Below are positions 1 through 7,279 of a DNA stretch of 49,892 nt, one piece after another; within the stretch, counting starts at the first letter, position 1; each line of letters starts with the position of its first letter. The position numbers and the translations under genes are program-made. Source of the DNA: UMGS1387 sp045539625 (GTDB lineage Bacteria > Bacillota > Clostridia > Oscillospirales > CAG-382); assembly GCA_045539625.1 (NCBI GenBank), contig JAZQFS010000122.1, positions 1-49,892 of the forward strand, in the 5' to 3' direction. The notes beneath the pieces are model-generated. The model made no database searches. It was not told the DNA's origin and saw nothing but the letters and a program-made list of their open reading frames with translations.

Positions 1-300
1 GCAGCTCTTGCATATCTTATGTTCAACCTTTTTACACCTCCTTGCTTTGCGGCAATCGGAGCTATGAACAGTGAAATGAAGAGTGCAAAGTGGCTGTGGG
101 GCGGTATCGGTCTTCAGATGGGTACAGGCTTTACAGTAAGCTTCCTTGTATATCAGATAGGTACTCTTATCACAACAGGAGCACTTGGCGCAGGCTTTAT
201 GGGCGGACTTATTGCAGTGGTTGCATTTGTTGTAATTATCTGCGCTCTTATCGCAAACACCAACAAAAAGCTTCGTGAAGAGTATGCAAGCAAAAACTAA
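1..300 (+). CDS. feoB: Ferrous iron transporter FeoB, C-terminal end (5' truncated)
   Basis: This is the last 99 residues of a membrane protein whose start lies outside the window. The reading frame is open from base 1. It carries an FTPPCFAA segment, which matches the second gate motif of FeoB with its conserved cysteine, followed by two hydrophobic membrane segments and a short charged tail (NKKLREEYASKN). FeoB is the GTP-dependent ferrous iron permease of the cytoplasmic membrane. The small Cys-rich gene 22 bases downstream is a typical partner and supports the call. A Fur-family gene lies further right at 3980. Confidence 0.88.
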   Translation, partial: AALAYLMFNLFTPPCFAAIGAMNSEMKSAKWLWGGIGLQMGTGFTVSFLVYQIGTLITTGALGAGFMGGLIAVVAFVVIICALIANTNKKLREEYASKN

Positions 301-322
301 AATATAAAGACAGGTGTTTTAA

Positions 323-502
323 ATGACAGATATTATCATAGCGGCAGTAATTATATTAATTATCGGTCTTGCATCGGCTTATATAATACGTGCAAAAAAG
401 AGCGGTGCAAAATGTATCGGCTGTGCTTATGCAAAAAAATGTGCTTCAGCCAAGGGCGGCGAATGTTCTTGCTGTTCATCAAATAAAAACACCGAAAACT
501 GA
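323..502 (+). CDS. FeoB-associated Cys-rich membrane protein
   Basis: A 59-residue protein with one N-terminal membrane helix (about residues 3-22), a short basic stretch, and a tail with six cysteines at 31, 34, 40, 48, 50 and 51. This layout matches the FeoB-associated Cys-rich family, which sits next to feoB in many Firmicutes. The exact role is unknown; a part in iron handling or in the Feo complex at the membrane is the usual inference. It starts 22 bases after feoB stops and is probably in the same transcript. A terminator follows at 589. Confidence 0.8.
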   Translation: MTDIIIAAVIILIIGLASAYIIRAKKSGAKCIGCAYAKKCASAKGGECSCCSSNKNTEN

Positions 503-588
503 ACATTTTTTATCCTCACATATTAAAACAATCCCATACACTCCTATATTAGCAAACTCTCACCGTTGTTCAATCGCGTGAGAAACAG

Positions 589-623
589 ATACGGTACGGC
601 AAATTGCTGTGCCGTATTTTTTT
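589..623 (+). terminator. Rho-independent terminator after the feo genes
   Basis: An ATACGGTA...TGCCGTAT stem of eight pairs (one G-U) with a further GCAA/TTGC pairing inside, followed by seven T residues. It would end the feoB transcript. Confidence 0.8.
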
Positions 624-658
624 ATATTGTTTGCTTTATATTTAAAAGCCCTACACAG

Positions 659-691
659 AAAAAGAAAACTGCCTCAGCAATCTGAAGCAGT
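659..691 (-). terminator. Rho-independent terminator after recR
   Basis: On the minus strand a ten-pair stem, ACTGCTTCAG against CTGAGGCAGT with one G-U, is followed by a U-rich run (the A-rich stretch at 659-667). It lies 30 bases past the recR stop. Confidence 0.75.
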
Positions 692-721
692 CTTTATCAT
701 TACATAAAAAACAAGTAACCC

Positions 722-1345
722 TCAAATATCCTTTCTTCCCTCAATTGCCTTGCAAAGAGTAACCTCGTCCGTGTATTCAAGGTCGCCTCCAACGGGAATA
801 CCGTATGCAAGACGTGTCACCTTTATTCCGAAGGGACGCAGCAGCTTTCCCACATACATTGCCGTAGCCTCTCCCTCAACGCTTGCATTTGTGGCAAGAA
901 TAACCTCAATTTCGTTTTCGGGATATTTTGCGCAAAGTGCCGTCACTCTTGCAATAAGCTCCTTGATTTTCAGCATTTCGGGAGTTTTGCCGTCAAGTGG
1001 CGATATAACGCCGTGAAGCACATGAAACAATCCCTTGTACTCACTGAGTCTGTGAATTGCACCCACATCTCTTGGGTTTTCAACAACGCATATCAGCTTT
1101 TCGTTGCGGCCTGCATCTGCACAGACGGGACAAATATCTTCCTCGGAAATGTTCTGGCATACCGTACATTTTTTTACTGTTTTCTTGGCATCAAGTATTG
1201 CACCTGCAAAGCCTTCAGCCTTTTCCTTTGACATATCAAGCACGGCAAAAGCCATTCTGTATGCACTTTTTTTACCTACTCCGGGAAGTGAGCGGAAGCA
1301 GGCGGCAAGTCTTTCAAGTGACGGTGTATATGAGCTTTCGGACAT
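722..1345 (-). CDS. recR: Recombination mediator RecR
   Basis: RecR works with RecF and RecO to load RecA at single-stranded gaps in DNA repair. The 207-residue protein is close to the usual length of about 200. It has the N-terminal helix-hairpin-helix (SLPGVGKKSAYR, residues 19-30), a four-cysteine zinc site at C60, C63, C72 and C75, and a Toprim domain after about residue 84, ending in the usual GGDLEYTDEVTL region. The ATG has a clear GGAGGA site upstream. It lies 16 bases after the histidine kinase gene and is probably cotranscribed with it. In other Firmicutes recR usually follows dnaX; that neighbour is absent here. Confidence 0.95.
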   Translation of the reverse strand: MSESSYTPSLERLAACFRSLPGVGKKSAYRMAFAVLDMSKEKAEGFAGAILDAKKTVKKCTVCQNISEEDICPVCADAGRNEKLICVVENPRDVGAIHRLSEYKGLFHVLHGVISPLDGKTPEMLKIKELIARVTALCAKYPENEIEVILATNASVEGEATAMYVGKLLRPFGIKVTRLAYGIPVGGDLEYTDEVTLCKAIEGRKDI

Positions 1346-1361
1346 ATTGTTCCTCCGTTAA

Positions 1362-2852
1362 TCAGTTTCTCAATTTTGATAAATTTTTTTCAACACTTTT
1401 TTCATCAATGGAAAGTGTAAAAGTAAACATACAGTATTCGCCGTATTTGCTGTCCACGGAAATTTTTTCTCCATGGGCTTCTATCTTTGTTTTGGCAATG
1501 TAAAGACCGAGACCTGTACCTGTTTTGTCAAGACCTCTTGAAGAGTCTGCCTTGTAGAATCTATCGAAGATAAAAGGAAGCTCTTCTTCTTTAATACCTA
1601 TTCCCGTATTGTAAACGGATACGGAATATTTGTTTTCCTGCTTTTTACGGCGTATTTCAATACGCAGCTTACCGTTTTCGGGAGTAAATTTCAAAGCATT
1701 TCCCACAATATTGTAAAGCACCTGATAAATTGCATCCTTGTCAGCATATACTCTTGACGGATCATCATCGGTTTCAAATTCGATATTGATTTTTTCTTCG
1801 TCTATCTTTTCCTCAAAAGATATAAGTATAAGTCTTGCAATTTCGCATATATCAAAGTATGAGGGATTTACTTTAAATCCGCCCGACTCCATTCTGGACA
1901 CGTCAAGCAAACTGTTTACAAGCCTTGAAAGACGCTTTACCTCTGTCAGTACAACATTAAGATAATACTCCTGCTTTTCAGGAGGAATCGTACCGTCCAT
2001 TATTCCTTCTATAAAGCCCTGAATACTTGTCATGGGAGTACGAAGGTCATGGGATATGCTTGAAATGAAGGTATTACGTGTTTTTTCCAGCTTATCAAGT
2101 GCCTGTGCCATATTGTTGAACGCCTGCGAAAGGGTGGCAATCTCATCTGTTCCCTTGACAGGAATACGGACATCGAATTTTCCCTTTGTATAGGAATCCA
2201 CCGCTTTTGATATTTGCTTGACGGGGGTTGTAATTCTGTTTGAAATAAAATAAACTATTACAATTGCCGCCAAAAATACCCAAAGACTTGCAACAATCAC
2301 AACTCTTATTATCTGCTCATACACATTCTGAAGCCCCGACGAAGAGGAGGATAAAAGAATAATACCGATAAGCGAGCTTTCGCCGTCAAGCTTCTCTTCT
2401 ATGGGATAAATATAATTAAAACGCCGTTTTTCGAACAGACCTCCCAGATTTGACAGCTTTGAGCTGTTTTCGGATTTCCACATAGAGTTAATTACCTGAG
2501 AAGGAATCTTAGTGTTCTTAATAAGATTGTTTTCGCCGTTTTTAAAAAGAATGTCTCCGTCTTTTCCTATGATAACAATACTTGATTCGGAATAATCGGT
2601 AAGAGGTCCGAACAGCTCGTAGTAATCGTTTTTGTTTTGTTTTACTGTCTTTTCAAAGCTTTTTCCCGACTGCTCCATATCGGTAATGACGGTAGTGTAT
2701 ACAACCTTTGCCGTTTTGTACATTATGTCGGTTTTGGAGCTTAAGGAATAGTTTGTAACAACATAGCTGATTATCAGAGCAATGGTGCAAAAACCGAAGC
2801 CCAACAGTAAAATAAAGGAAGTAAGATACTTTGAATATATGGATTTAAACAA
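1362..2852 (-). CDS. Membrane sensor histidine kinase
   Basis: A 496-residue sensor kinase. Two membrane helices (about 11-34 and 181-204) bracket an extracytoplasmic sensing region of about 145 residues. A HAMP domain follows (about 205-257), then HisKA with the phospho-acceptor histidine in SSISHDLRTP (H268), and a HATPase domain with the N box (NIVGNALKF), the G1 motif (YNTGIGI) and the G2 motif (GTGLGLYI). The start is probably TTG at 2852, because AGGAGG sits seven bases before it. No response regulator is adjacent, so it is an orphan kinase within this window. The signal it senses cannot be told from the sequence. Confidence 0.92.
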   Translation of the reverse strand: MFKSIYSKYLTSFILLLGFGFCTIALIISYVVTNYSLSSKTDIMYKTAKVVYTTVITDMEQSGKSFEKTVKQNKNDYYELFGPLTDYSESSIVIIGKDGDILFKNGENNLIKNTKIPSQVINSMWKSENSSKLSNLGGLFEKRRFNYIYPIEEKLDGESSLIGIILLSSSSSGLQNVYEQIIRVVIVASLWVFLAAIVIVYFISNRITTPVKQISKAVDSYTKGKFDVRIPVKGTDEIATLSQAFNNMAQALDKLEKTRNTFISSISHDLRTPMTSIQGFIEGIMDGTIPPEKQEYYLNVVLTEVKRLSRLVNSLLDVSRMESGGFKVNPSYFDICEIARLILISFEEKIDEEKINIEFETDDDPSRVYADKDAIYQVLYNIVGNALKFTPENGKLRIEIRRKKQENKYSVSVYNTGIGIKEEELPFIFDRFYKADSSRGLDKTGTGLGLYIAKTKIEAHGEKISVDSKYGEYCMFTFTLSIDEKSVEKNLSKLRN

Positions 2853-2897
2853 CAGCTGACCTCCTTAAATTCAACAAATTTTAATTTCAGCTTTTAT

Positions 2898-2926
2898 TAT
2901 ACTATTTTTATATGTGTTTTTCAAGA
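2898..2926 (-). promoter_or_regulatory. Sigma-A promoter for histidine kinase-recR
   Basis: On the minus strand TTGAAA and TATAAT are separated by 17 bases, just upstream of the histidine kinase start. Confidence 0.7.
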
Positions 2927-2975
2927 TTTTTTACACTAAATAACAAAAAAAACACAAAATCATACAAAAAATGGG

Positions 2976-3004
2976 TTGATTAAATCGTAAGAAAAAGGTA
3001 TAAT
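2976..3004 (+). promoter_or_regulatory. Sigma-A promoter for lipid kinase-fur operon
   Basis: TTGATT and TATAAT are separated by 17 bases and lie 66 bases before the lipid kinase start. Confidence 0.65.
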
Positions 3005-3069
3005 ATAATGAAACATTGTATTTGTAATTAAAATGAGTAAAAATATCTATATTGACAGAAGGTTATTAA

Positions 3070-3960
3070 ATGGCACAAAAGCTTTTGCTTATTATGAATC
3101 CCGTAGCGGGAGTAAAAAAATCAAATAAATACTTAACGGATATACTTTGCCTGTTTTGGGAATATGAATGCTGTGTTCAGACAACCACCGTTTCCTTCGG
3201 CCCCGAAAAGATTATTGAGCTTTACGGAAAAGATAAAGATTTGATAATCTGTATAGGCGGCGACGGCACCTTTAACGAAATGATTTCAGGCTTACTTAGA
3301 AACAAACTGTCTCCCAAAGTAGGATACATTCCGTCGGGAAGCACCAACGACTTTGCTGCAGGTATGAAGATTTCTTTAAATCCTCTTCAAGCGGCAAAGG
3401 ATATATTAAACGGAAAACCCAAATGTCTTGACGTGGGACTTTTCAATACAAGAATTTTCGTTTATACCGCTTCCTTCGGAGTTTTTACAAAAACAAGCTA
3501 CAATACTCCGAGAGACCTAAAAAACACCCTTGGATACTTTGCCTATCTTCTTGAAGGAATAAAAGAAATTGCCGATATAAAGAGCTATCATATAAAGCTC
3601 ACCTCAAAAGAAAAAAGCATTGACGGAAATTTCATTTTCGGTGCGGTATGCAATTCAAAGCGTCTTGGCGGCGGTATGCTTAAGTTTTCGGACAACGATG
3701 TTGATATGAACGACGGTCTTCTGGAAGTATTGCTAATTAAAAATCCAAAAAATCCTGCAGAGCTTATGCAGATACTTATGGATATAAACAACAAGCATTT
3801 TCAAAGCTCCATGTTTGAGTTTTTCTCGGCAACAGAGCTTAAAATAGAAACCGACGATGAGATTGACTGGACAATTGACGGCGAATTTCAGAAGGGCACA
3901 GATAAAATTTCAATTAAGAATATAAAAAGTGCAATAAATCTTATTGTACCTGAAGAATAA
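3070..3960 (+). CDS. Diacylglycerol/lipid kinase family protein (DagK/YegS type)
   Basis: A 296-residue soluble lipid kinase. The N-terminal NPVAG and the IGGDGTFNE loop (around residue 64) are the nucleotide-binding signature of the diacylglycerol kinase catalytic domain, and GSTNDFA follows. The C-terminal half is the beta-rich domain typical of DgkB and YegS. DgkB in Bacillus recycles diacylglycerol from lipoteichoic acid synthesis. Whether this one acts on diacylglycerol or another lipid is not shown by sequence alone. It is the first gene of a likely operon with the Fur-family and DHHW genes, with gaps of 19 and 11 bases. Confidence 0.85.
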   Translation: MAQKLLLIMNPVAGVKKSNKYLTDILCLFWEYECCVQTTTVSFGPEKIIELYGKDKDLIICIGGDGTFNEMISGLLRNKLSPKVGYIPSGSTNDFAAGMKISLNPLQAAKDILNGKPKCLDVGLFNTRIFVYTASFGVFTKTSYNTPRDLKNTLGYFAYLLEGIKEIADIKSYHIKLTSKEKSIDGNFIFGAVCNSKRLGGGMLKFSDNDVDMNDGLLEVLLIKNPKNPAELMQILMDINNKHFQSSMFEFFSATELKIETDDEIDWTIDGEFQKGTDKISIKNIKSAINLIVPEE

Positions 3961-3979
3961 TGAAAGGCAGATTTAAATA

Positions 3980-4414
3980 ATGCCAAACAACAACGGTTCT
4001 GTAACTTATAAAACAAAACAGCAGGCACTTGTTCTTAACTTTTTTGAGCAGAACAAAGGCTTACATGTGACAGTAGATGACATCTGTCTTTCACTTAAGG
4101 AAAACGGAACGCCCGTGGGAACAACCACCGTTTACAGGCAGGTACAAAAGCTTGTAAATGAAGGTCTTGTAACAAAATACAACGTTGACAGCGAAAGCGG
4201 TGCCTGTTATCAGTACAACGGAGAAAACTGCAAAATGCATTTTCACTTAAAATGCACCGTTTGTTCCGAGCTTTTCCACGCTTCCTGCGATTTTATGGAA
4301 TCCCTTGACAAACATATTTTTTCACACCACGGCTTTATGGTAGATAATTCAAGAACTGTTTTCTACGGCATTTGCCAGAATTGCCTAAGGAACAGTAAAA
4401 AAGCCGATACTTAA
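3980..4414 (+). CDS. Fur-family metalloregulator
   Basis: A 144-residue transcription regulator. The N-terminal half is a winged helix (TTTVYRQVQKLVNEG). The C-terminal half has the histidine cluster MHFHLKC, a CTVC pair and a second CQNC pair near the end, which together form the structural zinc site of Fur, PerR and Zur proteins. It may answer to iron, peroxide or zinc; residues alone do not settle which. It lies 3.5 kb from feoB, but in its own operon after the lipid kinase. An iron-responsive role is therefore an inference, not something seen. Confidence 0.88.
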   Translation: MPNNNGSVTYKTKQQALVLNFFEQNKGLHVTVDDICLSLKENGTPVGTTTVYRQVQKLVNEGLVTKYNVDSESGACYQYNGENCKMHFHLKCTVCSELFHASCDFMESLDKHIFSHHGFMVDNSRTVFYGICQNCLRNSKKADT

Positions 4415-4425
4415 AGGATAATATA

Positions 4426-5841
4426 ATGAAGAATAAGAAAAACAACAATTTAAAAAGCATTAAAATGCTGTTTCAGCTTTTAACTGTATTTTCGTTCTTT
4501 GCTTTTTCCGTTATAATGGGTATTCTGTTTTTTATAATGCCTAAGAAAGATTATTCGGAAATTGAAAAAAGAAAGCTTATGGAGTTTCCAAAATTTAATA
4601 TGGAAGAGCTGTCAAAAGGTGATTTTACCGACAATCTTACAAGATATGTTTCAGATAACTTCGTCTTTCGTGACAACCTTGTGGATTTTGCCTTCAAGCT
4701 TGAGGATTCAAGGGGAATACGTGCCGACGGCGTAAAAATGTATTCTTCGGAAAACAGTACAGACTACACCCTGTACGATAAAACAGCAAACTATAAAACA
4801 ATTGATGTTTTACCTTTGCAAATGAAGAAAATCAAAGATATTTCTGTTTGTGCAAAGCCCGGAGAAGAATTACCCTTGCATCTTACAATCGACTCAATTG
4901 TTGCAAACTCAGAGCTTTATAAAAACCTTGATGCCGACGATATTATGGGTGAGCAGAGAGGCGCTCTGTTTATGGTTAAAAACACGGCGCTTGAAATTTT
5001 CTACGGAAATACAGCTATTGCCACCGATTACTGTAATGTAATCAATACCTATAAGTCAACTGTCGGAAGCGATGTTACCGTTTACAATCTTATTATTCCC
5101 ACTCATTTTGAATTTGGTCTTCCAACAAAATATAAAGACAAGGTGGGCAAAGCACAAAAACCTATTATTGACCATATTTACGATACTCTTGATCCTTCCA
5201 TTGTCAAGGTTGATGCCTATTCAAACATTCAAAAGCATTACAAGGCAGGAGAATATTTATACTTTAATTCCGACCATCACTGGACAAGCCTTGGTGCTTA
5301 CAGAGCATATACAGCCTTTGCAAATAAGGCAGGCTTCAAGCCAACACCCCTCAAAAGCTTTGAAAAGAAAACAATAGACGAATTTCTCGGCACTTTCTAC
5401 ACCTCAACCTACGACAAAAAGCTTAAAGAGCATCCTGACAGAGTTGACTATTACAAGCCTGCTTGCAACTATTCTGTTCTTAATTACAGAGCAAACGGAA
5501 CAGATACCTACGAAGGAGCTCTGCTTTATGAAAATATAAGTGCTGTTTCTGCAGGATATCTTGTATTTATGGGCGGTGACATTCCCCTTTCAAAAATCAC
5601 AACGGATAACAATACAGGACGCAGTATTCTGATTTTCAAGGAATCCTACGGAAATGCTTTTGTTCCGTTTCTTGTAAGCAATTACGATACCGTTTATGTT
5701 GCAGATATCAGAACATTTCCCTTTAATGCTGTAACATTTGCAAAGGAAAACGGCATAAAAGAGGTACTGTTTATAAACAATACCATCACAAGCTGTACTC
5801 CTCCAAGAATTCAGAATTACCTTAATTTACTTCAAAAATAG
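4426..5841 (+). CDS. DHHW-family (AlgJ/AlgX-like SGNH) membrane-anchored protein
   Basis: A 471-residue protein with one N-terminal membrane helix (about 14-37) and a large outside domain. The motif SDHHWTSLGA (about residue 285) and the later ILIFKESYGNAFVPFL are the two blocks of the DHHW family. That family is related to the AlgJ and AlgX type SGNH acetyltransferases or esterases that modify surface polysaccharides. The acidic-His-His-Trp block plus the later Ser-Tyr-Gly block would make the active site. The substrate is unknown. It is the last gene before the replication origin, in the position where dnaA is found in most Firmicutes. Confidence 0.75.
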   Translation: MKNKKNNNLKSIKMLFQLLTVFSFFAFSVIMGILFFIMPKKDYSEIEKRKLMEFPKFNMEELSKGDFTDNLTRYVSDNFVFRDNLVDFAFKLEDSRGIRADGVKMYSSENSTDYTLYDKTANYKTIDVLPLQMKKIKDISVCAKPGEELPLHLTIDSIVANSELYKNLDADDIMGEQRGALFMVKNTALEIFYGNTAIATDYCNVINTYKSTVGSDVTVYNLIIPTHFEFGLPTKYKDKVGKAQKPIIDHIYDTLDPSIVKVDAYSNIQKHYKAGEYLYFNSDHHWTSLGAYRAYTAFANKAGFKPTPLKSFEKKTIDEFLGTFYTSTYDKKLKEHPDRVDYYKPACNYSVLNYRANGTDTYEGALLYENISAVSAGYLVFMGGDIPLSKITTDNNTGRSILIFKESYGNAFVPFLVSNYDTVYVADIRTFPFNAVTFAKENGIKEVLFINNTITSCTPPRIQNYLNLLQK

Positions 5842-5850
5842 TTTTAACAC

Positions 5851-6094
5851 TGTTTCCACCGCTGTTTTCAACATTTTGTGTAAAACATATTTTTCCACTG
5901 TTTCCACATTGGTTTTTCCACAAATGCACGACTTTTATTTCCACACGGCTTTAACACCTTTCAGTATAGATTTTCCATATCTGAAAATTTTGTAAAACAC
6001 GGCAGTATCGGCATTTGCAGGGAATTCCACCGTTTCCACATACCCTACTACTACTATTACCTTTAAAATAATATATTATATTCTTTTTATATCG
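5851..6094. other. oriC: Chromosomal replication origin (oriC) upstream of dnaN
   Basis: This 277-base gap holds repeated DnaA-type boxes on the plus strand: GTTTCCACC at 5852, TTTTCCACT at 5891, GTTTCCACA at 5900, TTTTCCACA at 5914, ATTTCCACA at 5937, AATTCCACC at 6023 and GTTTCCACA at 6032. The last box is followed by TACCC and then TACTACTACTATTAC (6046-6060). The complement of that run reads 3'-GAT GAT GAT AAT-5', the DnaA-trio motif. An AT-rich unwinding element follows at 6061-6094, then the ribosome site of dnaN. Box, GC spacer, trios, AT-rich DNA and dnaN occur in the same order in the Bacillus subtilis basal unwinding system. The boxes differ from TTATCCACA at the third base or more. 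Confidence 0.84.
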
Positions 6095-6118
6095 TAAAAA
6101 CCGAAAGGAGATATACAT

Positions 6119-7231
6119 ATGATTTTCACTGTTGACAAGTCTGCATTTGAAAAGGCAATTACTCCCGTAAGCATTATTTCACAAAGCAAGGCAGCAGAGT
6201 CCAATTACTCAGGTATTTTCATTGAGGCAAAGGACGGTCACCTTACGCTGTACTGCTATGACATTGAAAAGGGTATCAAGACAACAACAGAAGCTGACAT
6301 TGAAAAGGAAGGCAAAATTATTGCCGATCCTCAGATTGTTCCCATTATCCACTCACTTTCCGAAGGAGAAGTAAGAATTGAAGTTGACGACAACTACATT
6401 ATGAGAATTTCTTCAGGTGAAGCGGATTTCCAGATTCTCGGCAGAAGCGGCGACACATATCCCAATATGCCTGAGGTAAAAGGTTATTCTACCTTCAAGC
6501 TTTCAAAGAAGCAGTTCCGTTCCATGATTAACAAGACAATTTTTGCTGTTTCAAGCGACGATACAAAGCCCATTCTTAAAGGCTCACAGTTCAATGTAAC
6601 AAGCGAAAAAATATCTATCAGTGCTATTGACGGATTTAGAGTTGCTGTGCGTGAAGAAAAGAGCAAGTCTGAAAACCCCGAGCTTAATATCAGATTTATT
6701 ATGCCCGGAAAAGCACAGCAGAATATTATCCGTCTTATGGACGACAGCGACGAGGATATTGTATGTGAGCTTTCAAATAAGCACCTCATTATTACAATGG
6801 ACGGTCTGTTTATGCTGTTCAGACTTCTTGAAGGTGATTTTCCCGACTACAGAAAGTATCTTCCCGAATATGAAGCTGTTGCAACGGTAGACAGAGCAAG
6901 TCTTATTACAAGTCTTGAAAGAGTTGCACTTATCAACGATAAGCTTAAAGCGTCTGCAAAGCTTAATTTTACATCGGGACAGCTTAAAATCAGCTGTGAA
7001 ACAGACAAGGGTAAAATCAATGACCTTATTGCCTGCGATCTTGACGGCGAAGATATGGAAATAAACTTTAACCAGAATTATCTTATCGATGCACTTAAGG
7101 CGTGCGATGACGATATGGTGGTACTCAGACTTGCAACAAGAGGTAAGGGTATGGTTATTGTTCCGAGAGATGAGGACGTAAAGGAAGATACTTCTTATCT
7201 TGAGCTTGTAATGCCTGTAAGAAGCAGATAA
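6119..7231 (+). CDS. dnaN: DNA polymerase III beta subunit (sliding clamp)
   Basis: A 370-residue clamp subunit, the normal length for the family. It begins MIFTVDKSAFEKAI and shows the three repeated clamp domains, with the conserved GEGDFPDY-like segment (here LLEGDFPDY) in domain 3 and the C-terminal ELVMPVR, which matches the family's typical MPMR ending. Two copies form a ring on DNA that tethers polymerase III. AAAGGAG precedes the ATG at a good distance. It sits directly after the origin, as in most Firmicutes, but dnaA is not upstream and recF is not downstream. Confidence 0.95.
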   Translation: MIFTVDKSAFEKAITPVSIISQSKAAESNYSGIFIEAKDGHLTLYCYDIEKGIKTTTEADIEKEGKIIADPQIVPIIHSLSEGEVRIEVDDNYIMRISSGEADFQILGRSGDTYPNMPEVKGYSTFKLSKKQFRSMINKTIFAVSSDDTKPILKGSQFNVTSEKISISAIDGFRVAVREEKSKSENPELNIRFIMPGKAQQNIIRLMDDSDEDIVCELSNKHLIITMDGLFMLFRLLEGDFPDYRKYLPEYEAVATVDRASLITSLERVALINDKLKASAKLNFTSGQLKISCETDKGKINDLIACDLDGEDMEINFNQNYLIDALKACDDDMVVLRLATRGKGMVIVPRDEDVKEDTSYLELVMPVRSR

Positions 7232-7279
7232 TTCAGCACATTAAAAGGCTTTAAATCTTAAAGAAAGTGAGCAGAAAAA

